This document shows positions 23,301-34,699 of a stretch of DNA of 64,000 bases, piece after piece. Origin of the DNA: Macrostomum hystrix (lineage: Eukaryota; Platyhelminthes; Macrostomidae); the NCBI GenBank assembly GCA_950097015.1, contig CATNEN010000026.1, positions 372,001 to 436,000 on the forward strand, written 5' to 3'. The stretch's first letter is position 1; the number at the start of each line of letters is the position of its first letter. The position numbers and the translations under genes are program-made. The notes under the pieces are model-generated. The model saw only the letters and a program-made list of their open reading frames with translations, had not been told where the DNA came from and made no database searches.

Positions 23301-26300
23301 TCAGTCTCTGTCCGCATCATCCAGCCTGGCAGATGATGATTTTCTTGCTGGGACGCCTCCGCCGCCATTGGGAGCGGGATTGCCTGCCGGAGTTTCTGTG
23401 TCGCTTCCGCTATCGCTGTGGCTCCCGTCAACGCTCCCGTCGCCCCGACTAACGCTGCTGCTGCTGCTGCTGCTGCTGGTCCTACTGCGCCGCTGATGAT
23501 GATAGGAATCAACAATCTTTACTTCAGGCCCGCCGCCGTATATTGACAGCAGATAGCGCCACATGCGGTCGGACACCTGGGATGTGGGATGCGGGATTTC
23601 GAAACTAAGGAGAATGTCGAACCCATATATAAGCTGAAAAAGTTATAATGCTTCCGTAGAGAAGATTGAACGAAGTTATAGAGACAAAAAAAGACCAGTC
23701 AACAATCTAGAGATGGCCGATTGACAATCTAGAGATGGCCGATTGACAATCTAGAGATGGCCGATTGACAATCTAGAGATGGCCGATTACAATCTAGAGA
23801 TGGCTAATTGACAATCTAGAGATGCTAATTGACATGCTAGAGATGGCCGATTGACAATCTAGAGATGGCCGATTGACAATCTAGAGATGGCCGATTGACA
23901 ATCTAGAGATGGCCGATTGACAAGCTAGAGATCGCCGATTGACAATCTAGAGATGGCCGATTGACAATCTAGAGATGGCCGATTGACAAGCTAGAGATGG
24001 TCGATTGACAATCTAGAGATGGCCGATTGACGATCTAGAGATGCTAATTGACATGCTAGAGATGGCTAATTGATAATCTATAGAAGTCTAATTGATAATC
24101 TAGAGATGGCTAATTGACAATCGAAATATTTCCAGTCGAATCGACAGACTGGAAAAGGCCGATCATCAGAGAGCAGAGGATCAAACACCGGCCTTGCACG
24201 ATGCTCACCTGAGCATAGTCGCTGCCCGCCCTGAGCAGCACCCTGGCGCCGCGGCGCAGCGCGATGCTGCTGTTATCGATGGGACCAGGCGGCTCCAGTT
24301 GTCGCTCGGTGGCGAAGCTCTCCCACCTGCGGAACCAGCGCATGCTGATGCCGTAGCGGGCGCCAGGTCCGGCCGACCGTTGAAAGTGCTGCAGCTCCCT
24401 CGTCAGGGTGGCCAGCTCCTGTTTCGCCCGGTCGCGAGTTCGTTCTAGTTCGCCGGCGCACTCGATGCAGGTGGCCAACCTGTTGACAGTCGGCCCACCG
24501 CCGAATTCGGTCATGAGCAGATCCCAGGCGCGGTAGGGCACGCGCATGACAACATCTTCCGGATTGTCGGCCACGTGCGGAGACAGAAGCTGGTGCGGGC
24601 AGAGAAAATCCACATTGCTAATTGGTCCGGGATCGCCGAAGGTGTTAAATTTGTTAAGCCAGGGCCGGGAGATGTAGAACGGCATGAGGCTGGATGAGTC
24701 CTGCGGGCCGATGGGCGTTTGAGTTAGCATCAATCTGGACTCCATGGATCTCACTCTAATCTGATCTTCTAATCTTTGAGAGCCATTTCTAATATTTGAG
24801 AGCTGTTTCTACTCTTTGAGAGCTGTTTCTACTCTTTGAGAGCTGTTTCTATATTTGAGAGCTGTTTATACTCTATGAGAGCCATTTCTTCTCTTTGAGA
24901 GGCATTTCTACTCTATGAGAGCCATTTCTACTCTATGAGAGGCATTTATAATATCATTTCTTTTTACTATCTGAGTGCCATTTCTACAAATCAAGAGCTA
25001 TTTCTACAAATCAAGAGCTATTTCTACAAATCAAGAGCTTTTTCTACAAATCAAGAGCCATTTCTACGTAGGGTGTCCCAGAAATAGCGGGAAAAATCGA
25101 TGTACAGGCAAACTGGTGAAACATAGTTTATTGAAACTCACGTCACTGATAAATAAACATCCAGCAGTTCTAACGCTTTTTAAATTAAGTAAATATGTCA
25201 ATTCATTAAAAAGTTATGGCTAAAATTAGAACAAGGGGTAGGGGGTAGAGTTACACCAAGTCAAGGCCAGCGGAATCGGTCACGCAGCATCGCCATCGCC
25301 GTCGACTGACGACTTTTCGACGAAGTCCCCCCTTAGCTCGCAGCACTTAGTCCATCGCGTGAGAAGCGCATTGATGGCATCTGCATAAGCTCGACGCGGA
25401 ATTTCGTGCAGCAGAACCCGCCTGACTTCACCTTCCAAGTTGTCGCGATGGTCAAAGATGCGCCCCCGCAGGTGCTTCTTTAACTGAGGGAAAATTGCGT
25501 AGTCGCAAGGAGCCAAGTCTGGTGAGTAGGGCGGGTGCGCAAGCAGATCAAAATTGAGTTCGTTGATACGATCAAGCGTTTTCTTGGCCGTGTGAGGTCG
25601 AGCGTTGTCGTGCAACAGGAGGTGAGGCTTCATCGCAGTCCTGCGCTTTTTGCGGATGTCCGATTTCAGCTTAGTCAGCGTCTCCGTGTACCGGTCCGAG
25701 TTAACCGTGCTGTTAGGCTCAAGGAAGTCGATGGTCAGGGGACCTTCTTGATCGAAGAAAAGGGTCAGCATGATCTTCTTGCAGTGCTGGTCTCGCTTCG
25801 CCTTCACAGGTGGATCTGAACCCTTCAACGCCCACACCTTGCTTTCCTGCTTGGTCTCAGGGTCAAAGTGCGGTATCCAGGTTTCATCGCCGGTCACCAG
25901 ATAGGGTCGGAAACTCTCCCATCCACCAGCATCACGCACCAGCTCAAGATTCTCCCTGCAGGACTTCATTCTTACAGTTTTCATTTCTTCTGTCAACAAA
26001 CGGGGCACCCATCTCGCCGTCAGTTTCACCATACCAAGATCCACAGACAAGATCCGATGAATTGAAGTTTTTGGACTTCCCAGTCGATCCGCCAACTCTC
26101 TTGCAGTCAAACGGGGATTTGCCTGTACGATTTCCTTCACCATTTGAATCAGTGCCTTTGTTGATGGAGAGATCGGACGGCCACGGTTGGCTGTGTCATC
26201 GGCAACGTCTGTTCGCCCATGACTGAACTCTTCAAGCCAGCGATAGACAGCACTCTTCGAGATGGCACTCACTCCGTAGATTTCAGTCAGCTGGCTTACA

Positions 26301-29300
26301 ATTTCACTGCCTCGCTTGCCCAATTTCCATTGGGAGTACACGAACTGGCGCTGACCTTCTTTGGACGAAACGTTAAACATTGAACGATTGAACAAGGGAA
26401 AATGAAAAAAATCCAAACTCAACAGCGGCGTCTTGTCGAGGCGCACAAAATATCGATATTCGCGATGTCGATCGTGCTTGCTGTCGTTGGTGCCACGGGT
26501 ATTTCTTGCGTCAGCTTCTGCATATTTTGATTCTGGTGCTCACGCTTCTCTGCTCGTCTGTTGCCTTTTTCTGCTTCTGTTCACTGATGCTTCTGCTCAT
26601 TTTCTTCTGTCGCAAAAATTTTGTCTAAGGACAAACTTAGGTTGGGCCTTGACTTGGTGTAACTCTACCCCTTACCCCTTGTTCTAATTTTAGCCATAAT
26701 TTTTTAATGAATTGACATATTTACTTAATTTAAAAAGCGTTAGAACTGCTGAATGTTTATTTATTCCCCAGTTGGATTGGCCCATAGACCAGATAAATTT
26801 ATTTATTTGGCCGTTGAAATTAATCTGGCCGGGACAGATAAACATTTATCTGGTCCGTAGACAATTATCTGGCTTCAACTGTGGAATAAATACATTATCA
26901 CCCACTTGTTTGACTTATCTATGGCCGAAAACGTCTTCGGACATCGTTTCTTGGCCTCGGCTTCGCCTCGGCCAATAAACGAGTCCTCAGCCGTTCCCGG
27001 CCAAAATAAATAAAAAAAGTGGGTGATAACTTATACTTATCAGTGACGTGAGTTTCAATAAACTATGTTTCACCAGTTTGCCTGTACATCGATTTTTCCC
27101 GCTATTTCTGGGACACCCCTCGTACAAATCAAGAGCCATTTCTACAACAAAAGCAGCATGTGAAACGGGAAAAAATATAGAAAAAATATTTATTAGCCAG
27201 AAGGCATTCAGACTAAATGTTGCACTACTAATTTGAGACAAAATATTTTTGCCTAGTCACTATCCAGCATTAATTTATCAAAGCAGGCGGGCACGCAACT
27301 GTCGAGACCCGCATAGGCCAAATAGGAAAATACGGATCGCGCGAATCAAATAGCAATTACGGTAGAATCTAGCGAGTCAGAAAGCAGATTAACTCAAATC
27401 AGACGATACGGAAAGTACTATTTACATTCGAAGCAGAGCAACATACTCAATGTAAAGGTAACCAATACTGAAGAACTGAAATAGAAATCCAATGCTTTAC
27501 AGCCCTCACCTCTTCCGTCTGCATAATCTCACTGACTTTCATTCGCATTGGCTGCATCCATTCGTCTCGCTTTCTGCAAGTAGGGTAAAATAGTTTGCGA
27601 TTGCAATTCTAATTGCGATTTCAACTTAAAACATTCAAAGAAAGCAGAATGCACAATAGATACATACATAATATAACAATAATAATTGCAGGAGGGCTGC
27701 GGGCAATGGCACATCATTTGCTGACACTAGACTCACAGCCAGCGAGGAGGCAATTCTGCCCATTTTGCTGACTCCTGAGCATACACGCACACAGATACCT
27801 GTACGCAGGCACACGCTCACACAGGTGTGTACATCCGCCCTGACTTTCTCATCGTCAGGCAGTGTACACTTCACTGTGCGTTGGAGGTTGGCCCTCAAGG
27901 GCGTATATTGCACGACAAGCCCCCAAGCCTTCTCTCCGCGGCTGCGCCCCAAATAAATGTGGCCTCGCCGTGGAATCGAACTTAGGGACCGTGGTGCGAG
28001 AGGCAAACGCGTTAACCGCTCTGCCACCGACCCCCCATACATACATACCTGTAGAACAGCACGTATGCCTGAGCGGCCTCCACTGTGCTGACATCCACCG
28101 GGCGAACTCGAGAATCGTCGAACTCGTACCACTGCAAGCCGGCGTAGTTCAGCGCGTAGGCTGTGTAGTGACCGCCGCTAGTGGAGCCGTGATGGCAAAC
28201 CACCGCAGTCAAGTCGTAGACAGTCTGGACAGATCTGCAGTCCCTATGCAGATAGGGCTTCATGTCCAACTCTTCAACTGGGAAGGCTACGGGAGAATGA
28301 ACCTTGCTAGAATAGGCGAAATCGTGTCGGAACCGCTTCAGGTGAATGGTTAGCATTTCAGGTAGGCGGCTGATTCTCGAATATTTGATGCCGTTGCGAA
28401 GTTTGCCACATTTGGCACAATGATACATATTGTCACCCTGAGCAGTTTGAGATGAGAAATTATGCTTTGTTATGTTTTTAACAGCTTTGTGACCTTGAAT
28501 TACCGAATGCGTGGTTCTCATGCCATACCGACATTGAATCACAGTATCACGCACTGAATGCATGGTTCTAATGTCTCAGTGACCTTGAATCAAAGAATCA
28601 CGTACTGAAGGCATGGTTCTCATGCCTTTGTGACCCTAAATCACAGAATCACGCATTATATGGATGGTTCTCATGCTTCAGTAACCTTAAAACACACCTT
28701 AAATGCAAGCATTTTATTACTTGTGACTTCTGTGCACCGTCCCATTTAAGTTTATAATTCATTCACAAACCTTCAGATCGTCGTTAGAGAAGAATGCGTC
28801 CAAGCAGTCCTGCAGGCTGACACGGGGCCCAACGAAATAGCCGCGCATCCAAGTCAGCGGCCAGACTAGTAGAGACGCCAGCCACCAGCCGCCGCTGTAG
28901 CCGCCGCCGCCGCCGCTACTGGACTTTTTCTGTCTAGCGCTCAGCTGCTCAGCCACCGGTATGGGCAGCGACAGATCCTGGAAGACCTCGAGTGTCGATG
29001 ATAGCCGCTCGCAAGAGTTGCACTGCACCGTGGACACTAGGCTGCCGTTGAAGATGTCGGAGATGACGCTGCTAAATCGGCGGATTTTGCTGCATTGCGG
29101 AGCGGGTGTGAAAATGGGCCTCAACTGCATGGCTGGGCAATAGCCAGAAAGTTAAACATTGAATCAACTTATAAATAGGAATCTGATGACATACCCAGCT
29201 AGAATTAGCCCTGAGGAATCTGATGACATATCCAGCTAGAATTAGCCCTGAAGAATCTGATGACATACCCAGCTAGAATTAGCCCTGAAGAATCTGATGA

Positions 29301-32300
29301 CATATCCAGCTAGAATTAGCCCTGAAGAATCTGATGACATATCCAGCTAGAATTAGCCCTGAAGAATCTGATGACATATCCAGCTAGAATTAGCCCTGAA
29401 GAATAGAGAAACAAGACACACAGCATTCTATTTACACCATTTAAACGAAGTAGACAAGCTAATAACTAGTGCGCCTACTTACGCCCACAATGCACGACCT
29501 ACTAAAAGTAGGAGAATAGGCGTATTGAAGAATTCGTAGAAAAATAGCAGCTAATTATATGATTAAAAGAATGAGAGATAACTCTTTTAATTGGCCAGGA
29601 TTTGAAATTCCGACCTCCGCTGAGAAGTTTAAAGCTCCAAGCTCAAAATACTCGTAGTATCGCTGATTTACTTGACTAAAAATGAACTAACCTTCGTTTA
29701 GCTCCTCCGTTAGATTCAGCGGGCGAAGACGCAGACCCGCCGCCACCGCCGCCATCATCGACTGCCCCGCCAGCTGCCACAGCTGTTGCCAATGTCGACG
29801 AAGCATCCACAGAAGCCGAACCAGCTGTCAGCGAATGCGTTGAGTTCGATGCGCCAATCGTTGGGCTCGATGGCGAACCTGACGCCGTAGCGAGAACAGC
29901 GTCGGCAGGTTCGGCTAGCATGTTTGAACCACCGCCGCCACCGCCACCACCGCCGCCTCCGACTGCAACACCTGCGCAGACGTCGCCATCGCCACCGCGT
30001 CCTCCGTCGCTGACGCCATCATCACCGGGAGCACCTAGGCTGCCGCCACCGTCCTCTTCGCCAACAGGAGGCAGCAGAATAGGCCTCTTTAATTCCTCGT
30101 GCAGTTGGTCCATAAAGCAGCGCAGAAACTCCTGGGCGTCCTGCTGGGCCCAGCTGCGAAATGCCGGATGGGCCAGCCGCATCGACTGCAGCACCAGCTG
30201 CGGCGTCACAGCCTGATGGCGCCGCGGCGACCACAGCTCAGCTAGGAGGCCGCCGTAGGCTGTACACAGCGGCGTGCCGAGGCTGCGGGCGGCGAACCGG
30301 CCGGGCCGGGCTAGGCCGCGACAGTCAAGGAAGAACCTGGTGAGCTGGCGGCAGTGGGACAGGGCTTGCAGGGCGGCATTCATATAGCAGGTGTTGCCAA
30401 GGTTGCGTAGGCCGGTTAGTCCCAGACTTTCAGGCTCGGCATCTTCCTCATCGTCTGAGCTGCCGTTGGCAACAATTGGCTGCCGGTGGCGATGCGACTG
30501 ATGATGAGGCTGCGACGCAGGCGCCGTTGGTGGAGCTTCAAAGCCAGCGGCAAATTTGCGCAGAGCAAAAGGAGGCGAATTGGCGTGCTCGAATACTTCG
30601 CATTTGCACTTGCTGCACCAGAAGCGCTTATTGTGCAGATTGATGCACAGCGGATGGCCCTCCGCTGCCTTCGGGTGCGGCAAGGAGTTCAGTGGGGGCT
30701 GTCAGTCTCTTAGGTCTGTTCAGGGTGTCAGTCAGTCTGTTCAGGGTGTCAGTCAGTCAATTCAGGGTGTCAGTCAGTCTGTTCAGGGTGTCAGTCAGTC
30801 AATTCAGGGTGTCAGTCAGTCTGTTCAGGGTGTCAGTCAGTCTGTTCAGGGTGTCAGTCAGTCAATTTAGGATGTCAGTCAGTCTGTTCAGGGCGTCAGT
30901 CCGTCTGTTCAGGGTGTCAGTCAGTCAATTCAGGGTGTCAGTCAGTCAGTCAGTCTTCAGGGTGTCAGTCAGTCTGTTCAGGGTGTCAGTCAGTCTGTTC
31001 AGGGTGTCAGTCAGTCAGTTCAGGGTGTCAGTCAGTCTTATAAGGCACACAATATGAGTGCATATAATTCTAATATTCTGCACCTTAAGGTTCATAATTA
31101 ATACCCTGAAAAGACTGACCGACACCCTGACACACCTAGTAACTACAGTAGACCTTAATTATCATTAACACCAAGTGAGGGGGCGCACCTGATGCCTGGA
31201 ACTGTGATCGGCCTGTTTGCTTCCGCAGCCAATGTACCCGCAGTCCTGGAATAGGCACAGCCAGCAGGCGCCTTTGCACAGCTTGCCGCAGTCGTCGCAT
31301 TTTGGCTGTGATTGCCGAGAGATGCAGTGGGTGAAGTGGAGGTATAAAATATTGTACATGTACATGTACATATGAGCACAGTTATTAGCATAATAAATGA
31401 AAAAATGGTAAATTTGCATAAAAATGCCCTGATGGGCTAAGAGAAAGACTCTTAAGATAATGAAACTACTGAAACTAAAGGACAGACAATGACACAAGGT
31501 ACGGTCCTGAAGGACGGGAGCTACGGCCCTGAAGTACAGGAGGAATGGCCCTGATGGACAGGAGGAATGGCCCTGATGGACAGGAGGAATGGCCCTGATG
31601 GACAGGAGGAGTGGCCCTGAAGGACAGGAGGAATGGCCCTGATGGACAGGAGGAATGACCCTGAAGGACAGGAGGAATGACCCTGAAGGACAGGAGGAAT
31701 GACCCTGAAGGACAGGAGGAATAGCCCTGATGGACAGGAGGTACGGCCCTGACGGATAGGAGGTACGGCCCTGGAGGACAAGAAGAATGGCCCTGAAGGA
31801 TACAAGGTACGGTCCTGAAGGAAGGGAGTTACACCCCTGAAGGACAGGAGGAATGGCCCTGAAGGACAAGAGGAATGACCCTGATGGACAGGAGGAATGG
31901 CCCTAATGGACAGCAGGAATGGCCCTGATGGACAGCAGGAATGGCCCTGATGGACAGCAGGAATGGCCCTGATGGACAGGAGGAATGACCCTGAAGGACA
32001 GGAGGAATGACCCTGAAGGACAGGAGGAATGACCCTGAAGGACAGGAGGAATGACCCTGAAGGACAGGAGGAATAGCCCTGATGGACAGGAGGTACGGCC
32101 CTGACGGATAGGAGGTACGGCCCTGACGGATAGGAGGTACGGCCCTGGAGGACAAGAAGAATGGCCCTGAAGGATACAAGGTACGGTCCTGAAGGAAGGG
32201 AGTTACACCCCTGAAGGACAGGAGGAATGGCCCTGAAGGACAAGAGGAATGACCCTGATGGACAGGAGGAATGGCCCTAATGGACAGCAGGAATGGCCCT

Positions 32301-32981
32301 GATGGACAGCAGGAATGGCCCTGATGGACAGCAGGAATGGCCCTGATGGACAGCAGGAATGGCCCTGATGGACAGGAGGAATGACCCTGAAGGACAGGAG
32401 GAATGACCCTGAAGGACAGGAGGAATGACCCTGAAGGACAGGAGGAATAGCCCTGATGGACAGGAGGTACGGCCCTGACGGATAGGAGGTACGGCCCTGA
32501 CGGATAGGAGGTACGGCCCTGGAGGACAAGAAGAATGGCCCTGAAGGATACAAGGTACGGTCCTGAAGGAAGGGAGTTACACCCCTGAAGGACAGGAGGA
32601 ATGGCCCTGAAGGACAAGAGGAATGACCCTGATGGACAGGAGGAATGGCCCTAATGGACAGCAGGAATGGCCCTGATGGACAGCAGGAATGGCCCTGATG
32701 GACAGCAGGAATGGCCCTGATGGACAGCAGGAATGGCCCTGATGGACAGCAGGAATGGCCCTGATGGACAGCAGGAATGGCCCTGATGGACAGCAGGAAT
32801 GGCCCTGATGGACAGGAGGTACGACCTTAAGGATAGTAGAGTACTCTTAGCAACTTATTTAGCCAAAATCCAGTTGTTTCCCAGTCACCTGTTTAGCTTT
32901 AATCTCTTCCCAGCTGAGCAGTACCATGTCAACGTGAGTACACGCGCTGCTGCGGGACTTGGCCTTTGGCGGCAGAGTCAT
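23301..32981 (-). CDS. USP20: Ubiquitin carboxyl-terminal hydrolase, USP20/USP33 type, complete, eight exons
   Basis: Exons (minus strand) 32981-32889, 31305-31189, 30668-29692, 29089-28771, 28437-28049, 27573-27510, 24700-24209 and 23576-23301 join in phase to 908 residues, against 914 in human USP20. Order: ZnF-UBP (CTHVDM, CDDCGKLCKGACWLCLFQ, GYIGCGSKQADHSSRH, FWCSKC). The catalytic Cys is in GNTCYMNAALQAL (near residue 164), and the Cys box continues with QQDAQEFLRCFMDQLHEELK. A Gly/Ser/Ala-rich insert precedes SSVISDIFNGSLVSTVQC. The catalytic His is in GGHYTAY (near 592) and YEFDDSRV carries the Asp. Two DUSP domains follow (FYISRPWLNKFNTFGDPGPI; SMRWFRRWESF...PPGPIDN; SIYGGGPEV). The family deubiquitinates VHL targets and receptors at the ER and endosomes. 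Vertebrates have two paralogues; this looks like the single ancestral type. The exon 3 acceptor may instead be 38 bases upstream, also in phase 0 (adds 12-13 residues). Confidence 0.95.
23700..24125. repeat. 22-bp minisatellite in USP intron 7
   Basis: About 19 copies of a 22-bp unit (GATGGCCGATTGACAATCTA core). Several copies are shortened or changed to GCTAATTGAC. It fills most of the intron between exons 23576 and 24209. Confidence 0.95.
24766..25066. repeat. Two adjoining 20-bp minisatellites in USP intron 6, split by a mariner
   Basis: First about nine copies of GAGAGCTGTTTCTACTCTTT, with TATGAGAG variants. From about 24984 there are five copies of a related 20-bp unit (CAAATCAAGAGCTATTTCTA). 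The second array resumes at 27123-27150 on the far side of the mariner, showing that the array predates the insertion. Confidence 0.9.
25280..26380 (-). CDS. Mariner transposase, intact frame
   Basis: 366 residues from ATG at 26380 (MFNVSSKEGQRQFVYSQW), longer than the roughly 345 of classic mariners. N-terminal helix-turn-helix DNA-binding region: YRWLEEFSHGRTDVADD, the hinge GRP, and LADRLGSPKTSIHRIL. Catalytic triad: GDETWI, then HDNARPHT, then YSPDLAPCDY, with 34 residues between the second and third Asp (DD34D). WVPRLLTEEMK is close to the mariner WVPHEL linker. There is no frameshift or premature stop, so this copy could be recent or active. It sits in USP intron 6 and would be removed by splicing from the host transcript. 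Confidence 0.95.
   Translation of the reverse strand: MFNVSSKEGQRQFVYSQWKLGKRGSEIVSQLTEIYGVSAISKSAVYRWLEEFSHGRTDVADDTANRGRPISPSTKALIQMVKEIVQANPRLTARELADRLGSPKTSIHRILSVDLGMVKLTARWVPRLLTEEMKTVRMKSCRENLELVRDAGGWESFRPYLVTGDETWIPHFDPETKQESKVWALKGSDPPVKAKRDQHCKKIMLTLFFDQEGPLTIDFLEPNSTVNSDRYTETLTKLKSDIRKKRRTAMKPHLLLHDNARPHTAKKTLDRINELNFDLLAHPPYSPDLAPCDYAIFPQLKKHLRGRIFDHRDNLEGEVRRVLLHEIPRRAYADAINALLTRWTKCCELRGDFVEKSSVDGDGDAA
26765..27036. mobile_element. Insertion nested in the mariner right inverted repeat
   Basis: Comparison of the two mariner repeats shows 272 extra bases between TTAT (26761-26764) and TTAT (27037-27040), a likely 4-bp target duplication. Inside, CCCCAGTTG...CCAGATAAATT pairs with AATTATCTGGCTTCAACTG. 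ATTATCACCCACTT pairs with AAGTGGGTGATAAC near the right end. Non-autonomous, unclassified. Confidence 0.75.
27672..28038 (-). mobile_element. tRNA-derived SINE, full-length copy, USP intron 5
   Basis: On the minus strand the element begins GGTCGGTGGCAGAGCGGTTA (A box) and AAGTTCGATTCCA (B box). A roughly 270-bp unique body follows (GGGCCAACCTCCAACGCACA; AAATGGGCAGAATTGCCTCC), ending GCCCTCCTGCAATTATTATT. Shared bodies occur at 11918-12044 and 57620-57838. Its 5' end lies about 10 bases inside the intron, next to the exon 5 donor at 28048. Confidence 0.85.
29170..29402. repeat. 37-bp tandem repeat in USP intron 3
   Basis: About six copies of a 37-bp unit (GAATCTGATGACATATCCAG plus CTAGAATTAGCCCTGAA). 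They are nearly identical. Confidence 0.93.
30697..31037. repeat. 21-bp minisatellite in USP intron 2
   Basis: About 16 copies of a 21-bp unit (AGTCTGTTCAGGGTGTCAGT). It starts within about 30 bases of the exon 3 acceptor and may overlap the alternative acceptor. Being 7 codons long, it gives long spurious frames. Confidence 0.95.
31530..32830. repeat. 22-bp minisatellite with 374-bp higher-order units, USP intron 1
   Basis: About 58 copies of a 22-bp unit (GGCCCTGATGGACAGGAGGA). Diagnostic variants (CAGCAGG, GATAGGAGGTACG, GAAGGGAGTTACACCCC) recur in the same order every 374 bp (17 x 22), giving about two and a half to three higher-order units. Confidence 0.95.
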
Positions 32982-33164
32982 GCTGGCTAGAATGACGGCT
33001 GATACAGTTACGATACTCTGAGCCTAACTGAGCTGCTCAAATCCTTATTAGTTTCGGGCTGGAAGAACAGTTCGGCCTTTTAGTAGATAAACTGGATAGT
33101 ACATTTGATTTACTTATATGGTCACACCACCACATATCCATATATGCTGAAGTGTTAAACTTGT

Positions 33165-33955
33165 TACATCCCTGAAGGATTGGAGTATTGTCACTGAAGG
33201 ATTGGAGTATTGTCACTGAAGGATTGGAGTATTATCACTGAAAGGATTGGAGTATTGTCACTGAAGGATTGGAGTATTATCACTGAAGGATTGGAGTATT
33301 GTCACTGAAGGATTGGAGTATTGTCACTGAAGGATTGGAGTATTATCACTGAAGGATTGGAGTATTGTCACTGAAGGACTGGAGTGTTGTCACTGAAGGA
33401 CTGGAGTATTGTCACTGAAGGATTGGAGTATTATCCCTGAAGGATTGGAGTATTATCCATGAAGGACTGGAGTATTGTCACTGAAGGATTGGAGTATTGT
33501 CACTGAAGGATTGGAGTATTATCACTGAAGGATTGGAGTATTGTCACTGAAGGACTGGAGTATTGTCACTGAAGGACTGGAGTATTGTCACTGAAGGATT
33601 GGAGTATTGTCACTGAAGGATTGGAGTATTGTCACTGAAGGATTGGAGTATTGTCACTATAGGATTGGAGTACTATCACTTAAAGGATTGGAGTATTGTC
33701 ACTGAAGGATTGGAGTATTATCCCTGAAGGATTGGAGTATTGTCACTGAAGGACTGGAGTATTGTCACTGAAGGATTGGAGTATTATCCCTGAAGGATTG
33801 GAGTATTTTCACTGAAGGATTGGAGTATTGTCACTGAAGGACTGGAGTGTTGTCACTGAAGGACTGGAGTATTGTCACTGAAGGACTGGAGTATTGTCAC
33901 TGAAGGATTGGAGTATTATCCCTGAAGGATTGGAGTATTATCCATGAAGGACTAG
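33165..33955. repeat. 22-bp minisatellite upstream of USP
   Basis: About 36 copies of a 22-bp unit (GGAGTATTGTCACTGAAGGA), with TTATC and GACTGG variants. It lies between the USP start and the PRKCSH 3' end, within 200 bases of the USP start codon, so the USP promoter must be close to or inside it. Confidence 0.95.
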
Positions 33956-34699
33956 AGAACTATTCCTGAAAATTACTAACTGTGCGTTTTCTGCGTTTGT
34001 TCCATTGAAAACAATGATAATTGAGAATAATGCTGTTCAATCTTAATGTTTATAGAAAAAAGAACAGATGTTCTGCTATTGAATAAGAAGGAATAAGACA
34101 CCCACCAGCACATGACCACTATCTAAATAGCATTATATATACACTACTCGAATTATGATGATTTTCTCGTATGACTTATGAGACTTAAATAAGGTAAACG
34201 GAGCTTGTTATTCTAGAAAATATTTTTTATTATGATAGTTATAGTTTATTTTAAATGACAAAAAAGAGACTAAAGACAGATTACCCTCTTTTACTAAATG
34301 AAATCAGAGCCTTCAGTTATAAATAGTTAGTATCGGTTAGAAATTAGTGAGTAAAATGAGACTAAATAAAACAGAAAAGGTCTAAGAATAATTGTTTAAT
34401 TCAGTGTGACAAAAACAGAAGCAGTAAGTTTATTTTGTAATTCCCAGTAGTGCGGTTGGTAGTATAAGAAGTGTAGAGAAACGTATTAGACATAAATTAG
34501 TTCTTGTACTTGATTTTTTGTTCTTTAGAAACATGTAATTAGGCAGTAATTACTAGCTGCTGATAAAAGTAATATTTTAGAGAAATAATAAAAACTAGGC
34601 TAGCTACTTATGTAACCACCAGTAGTATGATTGGAAAATGGATAAATGATTAGCAAGCCCCTCATTCCCATTAAAAAAGAACAGTGAATAACACGCGGC
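33956..34699. other. PRKCSH 3' flank
   Basis: AT-rich; presumably contains the PRKCSH 3'UTR. Nothing else seen. Confidence 0.5.

Larger units (their letters stand above)
25067..27122 (-). mobile_element. Full-length mariner transposon with about 200-bp inverted repeats
   Basis: TA target duplications lie at 25065-25066 and 27123-27124. The ends (CGTAGGGTGTCCCAGAAATA and its inverted CGAGGGGTGTCCC partner) extend into inverted repeats of about 200 bp: 25067-25268 and 26645-27122, the latter broken by a 272-bp insertion. The element encodes one transposase on the minus strand, the same orientation as its USP host gene. Without the inner insertion it would be about 1.8 kb, longer than the usual 1.3 kb mariner because of its long repeats. 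Confidence 0.95.

Noticed and set aside
26381-26446. Upstream extension of the mariner transposase frame
   Set aside because: The frame is open but begins at a GTG; the ATG at 26380 is the first methionine and starts the recognisable domain.
31165-32617. Long minus-strand frames of 116-262 residues with repeated VLQGHSSCPSG
   Set aside because: Translation of the intronic 22-bp array; identical frame starts recur every 374 bp because of the higher-order repeat. Only the 39-codon segment 31189-31305 at one end is a real exon.
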